From Planctomycetaceae bacterium (GTDB taxonomy: Bacteria; Planctomycetota; Planctomycetia; Planctomycetales; Planctomycetaceae), in contig JALTOP010000021.1 in NCBI GenBank assembly GCA_027000105.1, positions 12,350-27,490 of the forward strand: DNA of 15,141 nt, in the 5' to 3' direction. Within the stretch, counting starts at the first letter, position 1. Every line of letters begins with the position of its first letter. The notes under the pieces were generated by a model. It did no database searches. It was not told where the DNA came from and saw nothing but the letters and a program-made list of their open reading frames with translations. The translations under genes and the position numbers were made by a program. Below are positions 1 through 6,700 of the stretch, in pieces.

Positions 1-288
1 GTACCAGCGAGAGAAGGACGGCGTAACGAATAATGGAACTTGATCGAAATGAAGACACGGATATTCTCCTGATTGACAAGCAGAGGGGATCAGTTTGATT
101 GTTTTTTTGATTATTCGCGGAAATCAATAGCCAACAAACGTGAAAACGTGAGTCCGTACGAGTCTAGCCATGAAAGCAAAGGGTGTCCACTGTAATCGCA
201 GTCATTGTGATCCGAACAAAAAATGTGCCCCCAAACTGTGCCGGAGCGATGGCCACTGGACAAAAAATATTTATGATGGAAAAATCAT
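1..288. other. Intergenic stretch, no gene seen
   Basis: All three plus-strand frames entering from the left edge stop within 43 bases (stops at 24-26, 31-33 and 41-43), so at most a few C-terminal residues of an upstream gene could be present. Minus-strand frames have only short openings here. A weak hairpin (CTGAT at 69-73 with ATCAG at 89-93) is followed 8 bases later by a run of seven T (102-108). It could be a rightward terminator for a gene ending just outside the window, but the stem is only 5 bp. Confidence 0.5.
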
Positions 289-2097
289 TTACTCGTTTGC
301 TTGGTGATGAAGTAAAGCCGAACCGAGTGCCTGAGGTGTTGATAGCTGACGTAACGTATTGCACTCTTCCTCGAGTTCCGTTAAATCCCGGACGGCCTGG
401 TTAGCCAGTTGACATTGCTCTTGCAGGACAGGGAACAGGTTGTTGTTCAATCGACGGGAGATCATTCGATCGACAAGATTTTTGACTTCACGCTTGAGTC
501 CCCTGCGCAGTCGCCGGGTGAACATCATGGAGAAAAGTCCACACCACAGAATCAAAAAGACTCCTGCGGGGAGATAAAAATCGGCACTGAGAATTTCCTG
601 TCCCTTGATAAGGGAATCCCAAAAAAAGTTCCGTCCGATCCTGTACAGTAAAAAGCCCGGATAGACCAGAAACAGGGTATCGTAGATCAGTCGTGTCAGC
701 ATGCCGGAGTTGCGTTTGCCGAGATGTTCAACCGCACGGTCTACTTCCATGCGGGCATCATGAAAAAATTCTTCCCGGAAGCCGGAATCGGTTTTATTGT
801 TTGAGTTCCCCGCATGTGAAAAAAGTTGGCCTGTATCAAAGCCGGCGCTTCTTGCATAACCCTGCAATATCAACTGTTGATCCCGCAAATCCGCTTCATG
901 AACCGGGAGATCGTCCAACTCGGCAAGCAATGTGGAGAAGTCCTGCTCCTGCTGATGTTGTTTCCACATTCTCGCTCCCTGTGTCAGTCCAATCAGTGCA
1001 AGAAACGCCGATGTCCTGGCCCGCATCAGACCGAATGAACCAACAAGAACGCCGAGACTGTTTTGCAACCGGAGCAACCACGAAAAAGGCGTGCTTCCCC
1101 ATTGTTGAACCACCGATTCCAAAATGCGTCGTTCCCAAAGTTGCCGGGCGGAAAGAAGTTCCTGCTGCAACTGTTCCGACATTTCCTGCTGAACTTTCCG
1201 GGAGTTGTTTTCCAGTTCCTCTTCCAGAGTTTCGAGCGCAGGTATGTAATGCATCAGTGTTTCCCGGATACGGGAAAGCGTTGCATATAGCAGATCGAGA
1301 ACATTGTCCTGTCGAATCCGGCTGCGATTGCCCGATGACAGCTGTTGAAGCAGAAAGTTCTGAAGTCTTGTCAATTCGGGGTCAGCCGGTTCGTTTTGAA
1401 GCTGTTTTTTCAAGCCGCCGGGCGAATCGATAAAAAACATTTCAGGGACGTTGTAGTCGCTCCCGAGGTGTGACTTCCAGTCCTCCCGGATGTCGACATC
1501 ACGGTCGGCATGGGTTTGAACGAAGACGAGTTTGCAGCCGGGAGCAGCATCGTTCAGTTCGTGTTGAACACCGGCGCTGCGATATTTCTGTTGCGTCGAA
1601 GTGTAAATTAAAACGTCACAGTGTGGCAGGAATTGACGTAAGCGTTGCAGGTTGCCGGCGGAATCCCCGTCCTCGCTGGTGTCGGGATCCGGGCAATCCA
1701 CAATAATGATATCTTCCAGAATCGGCTGGGCAGGTCGAACGAGATCGCATTGATTGATCGGAAGTTGCAGCAAGTCGAGATTGATTTCGGGATGAACCAG
1801 GATCATCGGTCGGGTTGTCGTCGGTCTTGTTCTCCCCGGTCGGGCAATTTCTTTGCCGAGGATCGCGTTGACCAGCGAGCTTTTGCCAGTACCGGTTCCT
1901 CCGAACATGGCGACAATCAAGGGAGATTCAAGCCGTTCCCGCATCACGCGAATTCGCGGAAGAACCCGATGCATAAACGCATGCATCCGATGAGCCGGTT
2001 CCCACGCATGTTCCACTCCGGGCCAACTTTCGCAACGATCGATAAGCCGATCGATACGGGAAAGGGTTTCGAGTTGCTTCAGCTCGGCTTGCTTCAT
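289..2097 (-). CDS. Dynamin-like / TrmE-Era-class membrane GTPase
   Basis: Predicted P-loop GTPase of 602 residues with a membrane-associated C-terminal half. Numbering is from the ATG at 2097-2095. A perfect Walker A (GGTGTGKSS, residues 66-74) sits after a hydrophobic strand. A switch-I-like Thr cluster follows (TTTRP, about 93-97), then a G3-like DCPD (134-137) in place of DxxG, and a THAD (195-198) at the place of the N/TKxD base-recognition motif. Residues about 285-325 are Glu/Gln/Leu-rich and probably coiled coil. Two hydrophobic segments (about 467-485 and 507-526) look membrane-spanning and are followed by an Arg/Lys-rich stretch, so most of the protein should face the cytoplasm. The frame is open 30 codons further upstream (ATG at 2187). 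I prefer 2097 because GAAGAA lies 7 bases ahead of it and because a TATAAT box lies directly against the upstream ATG, which would put the transcription start inside the longer reading frame. The membrane process served is unknown. Other members of this broad class act in membrane remodelling or ribosome/tRNA biology; the membrane segments favour the former. Confidence 0.85.
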   Translation of the reverse strand: MKQAELKQLETLSRIDRLIDRCESWPGVEHAWEPAHRMHAFMHRVLPRIRVMRERLESPLIVAMFGGTGTGKSSLVNAILGKEIARPGRTRPTTTRPMILVHPEINLDLLQLPINQCDLVRPAQPILEDIIIVDCPDPDTSEDGDSAGNLQRLRQFLPHCDVLIYTSTQQKYRSAGVQHELNDAAPGCKLVFVQTHADRDVDIREDWKSHLGSDYNVPEMFFIDSPGGLKKQLQNEPADPELTRLQNFLLQQLSSGNRSRIRQDNVLDLLYATLSRIRETLMHYIPALETLEEELENNSRKVQQEMSEQLQQELLSARQLWERRILESVVQQWGSTPFSWLLRLQNSLGVLVGSFGLMRARTSAFLALIGLTQGARMWKQHQQEQDFSTLLAELDDLPVHEADLRDQQLILQGYARSAGFDTGQLFSHAGNSNNKTDSGFREEFFHDARMEVDRAVEHLGKRNSGMLTRLIYDTLFLVYPGFLLYRIGRNFFWDSLIKGQEILSADFYLPAGVFLILWCGLFSMMFTRRLRRGLKREVKNLVDRMISRRLNNNLFPVLQEQCQLANQAVRDLTELEEECNTLRQLSTPQALGSALLHHQANE

Positions 2098-2190
2098 GAA
2101 AATTTCTTCAGAAGGTTGGACGACTCTCACAGGATGGACGCTTGCGAACGATTTTTTATTCCGTACTATTGCCCGGAACTGCCCCATGCC

Positions 2191-2220
2191 ATTATATGGA
2201 ATATCAAAACTGACTGAAAA
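2191..2220 (-). promoter_or_regulatory. Putative promoter of the GTPase gene
   Basis: On the minus strand a perfect TATAAT (2196-2191) is preceded, after an 18-base spacer, by TTTTCA (2220-2215), which matches four of six bases of the -35 consensus. Transcription would start near 2184, leaving a leader of about 87 bases before the preferred ATG at 2097. Sigma-70-like rules are assumed to hold in this organism. Confidence 0.5.
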
Positions 2221-2241
2221 CCCGAACTGAACTGATCAGAT

Positions 2242-2724
2242 ATGAATCCCCAGGAAACTGAACGGCCAGAGCGCTCTGAGGCAATTGAATCAACTTTATC
2301 GATTGGTTCGGATAACACGCACCTCAGTTGCGCAGATGTTCTCGGTCGAGGCGATTGGAAGCGGATGGAAGGAAAAGAGATCCGTTGGAACTGGAGCGGT
2401 TCTCCGCATCTTCCGTTGGCTCAATTGCTCGATCTGGAATTGAAAACACACCGATTTCCGTCAGTCAGCGGATCGGGGCAGTCGATCCATTTGTGTAAAC
2501 TGAACGATGGCGGAATTATTTCATACGAACTGGAAAGCGGCCTTTGGCTGCATACACTCAATACCGCGAGTTCATTCCGACTGAAGGTTTTCGAACTGAA
2601 TCTGGTTCCACTCGAATCGTTACGGTACTTCCTTACCGGAAATGAGCTCACCGGGAATGAAACAGTCAGCTTTGAATCGGTTGATGATTTTAAATCAGTA
2701 GACAGTGCCAGGGCGGATAGCTGA
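2242..2724 (+). CDS. Hypothetical protein, function not recognised
   Basis: A 160-residue reading frame divergent to the GTPase. I recognise no family. The first 30 residues are polar and Glu/Ser/Thr-rich. The central part (about 45-135) has a balanced, soluble, strand-and-helix composition with several Trp (GDWKR, RWNW, GLWLH). Near the C-terminus there is a short internal duplication (TGNELTGNE, about 131-139) and an acidic Ser-rich tail. There is no signal peptide, membrane segment or metal-binding Cys cluster. The ATG at 2242 has no clear Shine-Dalgarno sequence, and only 144 bases separate it from the GTPase start. Shorter minus-strand frames overlap it but look less protein-like. The gene call rests on an open frame of plausible composition, so it is moderate. 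Confidence 0.55.
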   Translation: MNPQETERPERSEAIESTLSIGSDNTHLSCADVLGRGDWKRMEGKEIRWNWSGSPHLPLAQLLDLELKTHRFPSVSGSGQSIHLCKLNDGGIISYELESGLWLHTLNTASSFRLKVFELNLVPLESLRYFLTGNELTGNETVSFESVDDFKSVDSARADS

Positions 2725-2831
2725 TACAATCCGTACAGAGTGTGCAATTCGTATCAAACGAAGGGCCTGTGATAGCTACAGGTCGCGCTGCTGTTTCAGC
2801 CAGTCGAATCGGTCGGGAGTTTGAACTGTAA

Positions 2832-2852
2832 AGGGGTGGTGCCCCTGTTTTG
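2832..2852 (+). terminator. Possible intrinsic terminator
   Basis: AGGGG (2832-2836) pairs with CCCCT (2842-2846), with an extra T-G pair leaving a 3-base loop, and is followed by GTTTTGTTG. It lies 108 bases beyond the hypothetical gene at 2242-2724 and could end its transcript. A smaller hairpin (CCTGT 2766-2770 / ACAGG 2778-2782) lies in between. The T tract is interrupted by G, so termination is not certain. Confidence 0.45.
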
Positions 2853-3358
2853 TTGTATATTAGTGACACAGCCAATTGCCAATTTTATGTCACGATGTCC
2901 AACAAACTGTTGACATATTTTGCGATCAAGCGTAGCGTACCAATATACTTTGATATCTTCGGATCCCGATTCTGGTTGTTGTTTGCTTTTACAATGCTTC
3001 CTTGATTCCTTATTTTATCCTGTTCTCGTATTTCATCCGTCGGGCACTTCGATATTCATTGGTGATGCCCTCGTTTTATGCGGTTCATTCGCAGGAATGT
3101 TCCCGTACGGTTCCTGGGGTTTTCAGATCTTTTGCATGTAGAGTTTTTTTAATAGACGGGCGACGGAAGCCGCTTACTCAGTCCGGGGTCATTTTTCGGG
3201 ACGCATCAGGACGCCCTTTGTCGTTTTGTCGTCCAGAGGGATGTCGTTAGGATGGGCTGAAGCAAGGGGGCGCCGTGGAATAGGTTGACAGCTTGCAGCA
3301 AACAGTTTTGCCGAGGCTGGCTCGTTGTAAATCGAGAACGGAATTACTGGAGTTGTTC
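2853..3358. other. Gene-poor stretch upstream of the FHA gene
   Basis: About 500 bases without a convincing gene. Two overlapping plus-strand frames (2920-3141 and 3002-3250) start at non-ATG or poorly placed codons and have Phe/Ser/Cys-rich, unnatural compositions, so I leave them out. T-rich patches occur around 2985-3050 and 3140-3152. The only signal I can support is the possible promoter at 2920-2949. If it is used, the FHA transcript has a leader of about 400 bases, room for a small RNA or regulatory leader that I cannot define further. Confidence 0.4.
2920..2949 (+). promoter_or_regulatory. Possible promoter upstream of the FHA gene
   Basis: TTGCGA (2920-2925) and TATACT (2944-2949; five of six bases of the -10 consensus) are separated by 18 bases. 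A perfect TTGACA lies just upstream (2910-2915) but its 17-base-spaced partner, TAGCGT (2933-2938), is poor. Either pairing would drive rightward transcription toward the FHA gene about 400 bases away. Confidence 0.35.
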
Positions 3359-4297
3359 ATGTTTGTGGCTGATCTCAAGGTCCTTTCCGGAAAACATCGC
3401 GGGAAAGTGATTACGCTTAATACGAAGAAGTTTCTCGTAGGACGTGGTGAAGATTGTCACATGCGGCCCAATAACGATCTGATCTCCAGGCATCATTGCA
3501 TTTTCACTTGTGACGATTATTCCGTCCGTCTGAGAGACTTGGGAAGCACAAACGGAACGTTTGTGAACAACGAGCAATTGCGAGGACAAACAATCCTGAA
3601 GACGGGCGATCTGGTTCGCATCGGCAAGCTGGAATTTGAGATAACAGTGAGAGAACAGACGCAAACGGTTGGTGAGGAGGCTTCCGGGGAGGCTGCACCC
3701 GTCGAGTTGCCCGATGGTTCGGCTGTCATAGACAATGCGAACGATGAAACATTGGCGGGGTCGGAAACCCTGCACGAAATCCCTGTTTCGCCTCCGCCTC
3801 AGCCCGTGGCGGATGAGACTGGGGTGATCGCAAATGCAGAGACTCAGTTTGTGCAGCCTCCGCAGCAGATGCCCATGCAGCCGCCGCCGCTGCAGTATGC
3901 CCCTGGTGCTGTTCCACCCGGCTATGCGTATCCCCAACAGGCGATGCCCCCCGGTTATGCCCCTCCGGTCATGCCGCCGAGTGCGGTGCCTCCGGGGCAG
4001 TATCCGTACCCGTACCCCCAGCAGCAAATGCCCCCCGGTTATCCGGCACAGCCGATGATGCAACCACAAATGCCGGGCTATCCGCCCGCTCCCGTCGGTC
4101 AACCCGAGCAACCGGCTGATAATTCAGGGCCTGTCGATACAGTACCAGTGAAGTTGCCTGATCCATCTCAAACGGGTGTTGTTGGAGATGTCAAGCAGGA
4201 AAAATCGAAGGATTCTTCCGGAGGTGCTGCCGAGGAAACTCCCTCTTCCAAAGCGGGAGACATCATTCAACAGATGATCCGACGCCGTCCCGGTTGA
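3359..4297 (+). CDS. FHA-domain protein with Pro/Gln/Tyr-rich tail
   Basis: A 312-residue protein that probably binds phosphothreonine-containing partners in the cytoplasm. Residues about 1-97 form a forkhead-associated domain with its hallmark residues: GRG (28-30), SRHH (43-46) and LGSTNGT (61-67), the last followed by V-N. After an acidic linker (about 100-150) comes a low-complexity region (about 160-260) rich in Pro, Gln, Met, Tyr and Gly, with repeated PPGY units. The C-terminus is a short polar, then basic segment ending in IIQQMIRRRPG. The frame can be extended upstream to a TTG at 3293. I chose the ATG at 3359 because GGAG lies 6 bases before it and the FHA fold begins immediately after. 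FHA proteins usually pair with Ser/Thr kinases, which are abundant in planctomycetes, but no kinase gene is in the window, so the partner is unknown. The family call is secure, the biological role open. Confidence 0.9.
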   Translation: MFVADLKVLSGKHRGKVITLNTKKFLVGRGEDCHMRPNNDLISRHHCIFTCDDYSVRLRDLGSTNGTFVNNEQLRGQTILKTGDLVRIGKLEFEITVREQTQTVGEEASGEAAPVELPDGSAVIDNANDETLAGSETLHEIPVSPPPQPVADETGVIANAETQFVQPPQQMPMQPPPLQYAPGAVPPGYAYPQQAMPPGYAPPVMPPSAVPPGQYPYPYPQQQMPPGYPAQPMMQPQMPGYPPAPVGQPEQPADNSGPVDTVPVKLPDPSQTGVVGDVKQEKSKDSSGGAAEETPSSKAGDIIQQMIRRRPG

Positions 4298-4525
4298 TTC
4301 TGCACGGTCTGCGAACAAAAGGGCCAAATCATGCCTCGGGCTGGATTGGTCTCAGGGCAGTAGTGGTGATCGTAGTGTGATCTATTTGCTCTCCGGTTGG
4401 CGAGCCAGATCTGCTTCCTGTAATTATTGCGCATTGTTCAACGGATTTATTGTGCGCTTTGGAGACAACTGCCGGAATGCACCAGTCGTTTGGGAGTTAT
4501 CTGTTGCAGACCGCTGTTGAGGAGT

Positions 4526-4539
4526 GTTATCCTGATAAC
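4526..4539. repeat. Small perfect palindrome upstream of the sigma block
   Basis: GTTATC (4526-4531) and GATAAC (4534-4539) are perfect inverted copies with two bases between them, 36 bases before the GTG start at 4575. It could be an operator half-site pair or chance. The rest of 4298-4574 shows no gene I would support. Confidence 0.25.
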
Positions 4540-4574
4540 GACATCTTCTTTTTTCTTCAGCAGGAGTATCCATC

Positions 4575-4775
4575 GTGGCGGACGCATCAGCAGATATTCA
4601 ACGCCGTTACAAGCAGTTTATCGATTTATTGCCCTTGACGATTGCCCTGGCCGGTCTGCCTCACAGTGAACCGGGCAAGTATTATACAGAAGAGCAGATA
4701 GAGAGCCGTCTGTACACTATCAGGCATGCTTACAAGGCGGCCCAGGCAATAACGAGAGAAGCGGTTCAGAAATAG
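4575..4775 (+). CDS. Small helical protein, GTG start, unknown function
   Basis: A 66-residue protein with no Cys, predicted mostly helical: IQRRYKQFIDLLPL at about 9-22, then KYYTEEQIESRL and RHAYKAAQAITREA. The GTG start is well supported by AGGAG at 4562-4566, 8 bases upstream. I recall similar short proteins annotated as hypothetical in planctomycete genomes, but I cannot confirm that here. There is no membrane segment or known DNA-binding motif. It lies 80 bases ahead of the sigma factor gene on the same strand with no terminator between them, so co-transcription and a regulatory link are possible but unproven. Confidence 0.7.
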   Translation: MADASADIQRRYKQFIDLLPLTIALAGLPHSEPGKYYTEEQIESRLYTIRHAYKAAQAITREAVQK

Positions 4776-4855
4776 TCTTCTGTTTCCAGTCAAGTTATTT
4801 CGACTTTTTCCAGAGTGGCGAAACCAATTAACCCTGTTGCAGGTAGTAACCGTTG

Positions 4856-5413
4856 ATGATGAACTCTGAGTTGTTACAAGTCGAGTTGCAGGTTGCCCGG
4901 GGGTGCCTTTCCGGAGACAGGGAGAGTTTACGTTCATTCGTCAGACGATTTCGGCCTGCGGTGTACGGGTTGTGTTACAAGATTTTGCGGCATCATGAAG
5001 ATGCGGAAGATGTGGTTCAGGAGACATTTTTGCGAGCGATTCGCAATCTCCATCAGTGGGATCAGCAGCGACCGCTCAGGCCGTGGATACTGACGATTGC
5101 GGCGAATCGTTGCCGTACCGCATTGGCAAAGCGTTCACGTTCTGTCGTCCATTGTCAACAGGAAGCGACTGATGGGGCGGCGGGGAAGCGGGCCAGTGTC
5201 GATAGAACGCTGGATCTGGCCGATGAACTGGAGCATTGTCTGGAGCAATTGAAGCCAAATTTGCGGGAATGTTTTATCCTTTTCTATCGTGAACAGCTTT
5301 CGTGTGCTGAGGTCGCCGAGCGAATGCAGTGCCCTGAGGGAACCGTTAAAACATGGTTGCACCGGGCCAGGCATCAGCTTTCAGCGGCATTAAAACAGAG
5401 AGAATCAGATTAG
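4856..5413 (+). CDS. ECF-type RNA polymerase sigma factor
   Basis: A 185-residue sigma-70 family factor of the extracytoplasmic-function type, which would direct RNA polymerase to a dedicated promoter set. Region 2 spans about residues 24-90, with DAEDVVQETFLRA (49-61) and the following NLHQWD. RPWILTIAANRCR (76-88) matches the region 2.3/2.4 DNA-contact helix. Region 4 spans about 125-178, with the helix-turn-helix SCAEVAERMQCPEGTVKTWL (149-168) followed by HRARHQL. Length and the lack of region 3 fit the ECF group. The start is a run TTG-ATG-ATG (4853-4861). I chose the first ATG; AGG lies at 4841-4843. The next gene on the same strand encodes a one-pass membrane protein, the usual place for an anti-sigma factor. 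The family is certain; the ECF subgroup and stimulus are unknown. Confidence 0.92.
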   Translation: MMNSELLQVELQVARGCLSGDRESLRSFVRRFRPAVYGLCYKILRHHEDAEDVVQETFLRAIRNLHQWDQQRPLRPWILTIAANRCRTALAKRSRSVVHCQQEATDGAAGKRASVDRTLDLADELEHCLEQLKPNLRECFILFYREQLSCAEVAERMQCPEGTVKTWLHRARHQLSAALKQRESD

Positions 5414-5475
5414 ATTAGTTTTGAGAGGTGGCAACCGGAGGTTGTGGGCTTGAATTTCCGCAAAAACAGGGAGCA

Positions 5476-5572
5476 GGGGCAGACCTTCATGTTCTCCATG
5501 CGACAGGAAAGTTGGAGGTGACGCATATCACCGCCAGTAGCGTTTGGTTCTGTCCTGTTGACGTTCTGCCCC
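5476..5572 (+). ncRNA. Candidate structured RNA element in the sigma/anti-sigma spacer
   Basis: The 211-base gap after the sigma gene contains nested complementary segments. Outer arms GGGGCAGA (5476-5483) and TCTGCCCC (5565-5572) pair perfectly. Inside, ACAGGA (5503-5508) pairs with TCCTGT (5553-5558). Within that, 5512-5521 pairs with 5528-5537 (core GGTGA/TCACC, ten positions with one A-G mismatch and one wobble) around the loop CGCATA. A short CATG/CATG hairpin lies at 5488-5500. Together they form a branched fold ending 52 bases before the start of the next gene. It may be a processing, attenuation or leader element. No known riboswitch family is recognised, and it could also be a chance arrangement. 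Confidence 0.4.
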
Positions 5573-5624
5573 GTTGACACGGTTTTGTTGCCAGGACGAG
5601 TATTATAGTTTTTGGGTGTTTTCA

Positions 5625-6365
5625 GTGAATCCGCAATCCTACCGAAAAAAATTGGAAACCGCGATCGAACAGCGAGATCAGGTGTTACTGGACGAACTGG
5701 AACAGATTGCGCATCAGTCTCCGACCACTTTGCGAATGTGGCAGGAGCACTGTCTGCTTGAAAGTGCCATCGAAACCTGGGTTGAATCTGCTTCGTCAGG
5801 TAAAGCGGCAAAGCATTCCTGCTCTCAGAATGTTCGCGTGGCGCCCCGCTCATCTGGTGGGAGAGGAACGAGAGGAATGACTCGATTTTCCGTACCCGCT
5901 ATTTCCGCTCTCTGTTGCCTGTTGCTTCTCGGATGGTTGGCGGGCGGTTGGCGAACGGTACCGGAAGATTCGTCGAGAGGTCATCAGGTTCAACTGGTTG
6001 TCTCGGATGTTTCAAACGTGGAAGAAGCAGCGGTTTCCGGTCGCTCTGATTCATCGGGGCAACTCAGGCGAGAACGAAAACCGTTTGAGCCACTCGATCG
6101 TTCCTACGATCTGGTGGATCAGGGCAGGGCGCTGTTGCCCGATTCGGTTCTTCCTCCTGTCATTTCCGATCTCACCGATCAGTTTGCGGAAGAAGCCGGC
6201 CAGACATGGGAGCGGATTTCTGTCTTGCCGGTCGAAATGCAGCAGGTTTGGAAAGAGCTGAATCTTCCAAGCGAAGACAGTGAAGATCAGCGGCAACCTG
6301 CGAAAAAAATGCCCACCGATCGAAAGACTTCCAACCGGTTTTCTTTCTTCAATATGCTTTCATGA
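5625..6365 (+). CDS. Single-pass membrane protein, candidate anti-sigma factor
   Basis: About 246 residues from the GTG at 5625. An N-terminal part of about 87 residues (helical, acidic and basic in turn, e.g. KLETAIEQRD and LLDELEQIAHQ) precedes a basic stretch and one strong membrane segment, about 88-109 (ISALCCLLLLGWLAGG). A polar C-terminal part of about 135 residues would be outside the membrane. This topology and the position directly downstream of an ECF sigma gene fit a membrane anti-sigma factor. The classical zinc-binding HxxxCxxC motif is not present (EHCLLES is the only His-Cys cluster), so any sigma-binding domain is of another or degenerate type. The frame continues upstream to a TTG at 5574. 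The GTG is preferred because the extra residues are Cys/Phe/Tyr/Trp-rich and unlike a protein start, although no good ribosome-binding site precedes either codon. The function is inferred from topology and context only. Confidence 0.65.
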   Translation: MNPQSYRKKLETAIEQRDQVLLDELEQIAHQSPTTLRMWQEHCLLESAIETWVESASSGKAAKHSCSQNVRVAPRSSGGRGTRGMTRFSVPAISALCCLLLLGWLAGGWRTVPEDSSRGHQVQLVVSDVSNVEEAAVSGRSDSSGQLRRERKPFEPLDRSYDLVDQGRALLPDSVLPPVISDLTDQFAEEAGQTWERISVLPVEMQQVWKELNLPSEDSEDQRQPAKKMPTDRKTSNRFSFFNMLS

Positions 6366-6372
6366 ACCGTGG

Positions 6373-6401
6373 CTTCAGGTAGTTCCTCTACATACCTGAA
6401 G
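6373..6401 (+). terminator. Perfect 9-bp inverted repeat after the membrane protein gene
   Basis: CTTCAGGTA (6373-6381) and TACCTGAAG (6393-6401) are perfect inverted copies with an 11-base loop, starting 8 bases after the stop codon of the preceding gene. The position suggests a transcription terminator or mRNA-stabilising hairpin. There is no T run after it, so it would not be a classical intrinsic terminator. Confidence 0.5.
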
Positions 6402-6433
6402 AGGTGCCCCGGACGTGCCTGAAGGGATGCCCC
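6395..6433. repeat. Imperfect 16-base direct repeat, period 23
   Basis: CCTGAAGAGGTGCCCC (6395-6410) recurs as CCTGAAGGGATGCCCC (6418-6433) with 14 of 16 bases identical. The first copy shares its 5' end with the right arm of the hairpin at 6373-6401, so the left arm could pair with the CCTGAAG of either copy. Confidence 0.55.
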
Positions 6434-6700
6434 TGCTCATTGCGATCCTGCTCTGATCGGATGATTGGCTTATTCGGAATAATCCGACTTCTTTTATTTC
6501 CACGTCGCAAAAAATCAACGTGTTGCTCTGAGAACACGCCCCTGTTTGCAAAACGAAGCTAGGTTTGCGTGTGTCCAGAAGATCGCATGCAAATGTGGTC
6601 ATCGTGTTTGAAGTGCTGCATCGATTCCAGAAATCGAATGTTCTTCACTTCGGACGGGTAAAACAAATTTTTTCACACTTGGATCCCCAGGGAGCCATTC

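Larger units (their letters stand above)
6366..6700. other. Spacer between the membrane protein and cheY
   Basis: 335 bases without a supported gene. It begins with the inverted and direct repeats described separately (6373-6433). A further small hairpin (TCGGA 6474-6478 / TCCGA 6483-6487) is followed by T-rich sequence and could help terminate the preceding transcript. An inverted pair TCGATT/AATCGA (6621-6626 and 6632-6637) lies about 65 bases before cheY and might be an operator. No convincing -35/-10 pair was found, although a promoter for the cheY operon is expected here. Confidence 0.4.

Noticed and set aside
693..1433. 246-codon plus-strand frame inside the GTPase gene
   Set aside because: Antisense shadow of the GTPase. 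Its product is Cys/Arg/Pro/Ser-rich with no family features, while the minus strand has clear GTPase motifs.
2421..2747. 108-codon minus-strand frame opposite the hypothetical gene
   Set aside because: Ser-rich product with no family. The plus frame is longer, better composed and starts soon after the divergent GTPase promoter.
2920..3250. Two short plus-strand frames in the gap before the FHA gene
   Set aside because: Hydrophobic and Cys/Ser-rich without a ribosome site; they overlap each other in different frames.
3344..4111. 255-codon minus-strand frame opposite the FHA gene
   Set aside because: The His/Arg/Leu-rich product is the antisense of the Pro/Gln/Tyr-rich codons of the FHA tail.
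4818..4856. GAAACC-containing stretch that could be an ECF-type autoregulated promoter for the sigma gene
   Set aside because: No matching -10 motif at a proper distance, and transcription from it would leave almost no leader.
5574..5606. TTGACA and TATTAT as a promoter for the membrane protein gene
   Set aside because: The spacer is 21 bases, too long for a standard promoter, and TTGACA lies at the end of the structured spacer.
5410..5853. 147-codon minus-strand frame over the sigma/membrane-protein spacer
   Set aside because: Overlaps a plausible plus-strand gene, has no protein-like pattern and no promoter or ribosome site.
6375..6602. 75-codon minus-strand frame upstream of cheY
   Set aside because: Covers the hairpin and repeat region. 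Ser/Thr/Cys-rich product without motif or ribosome site.
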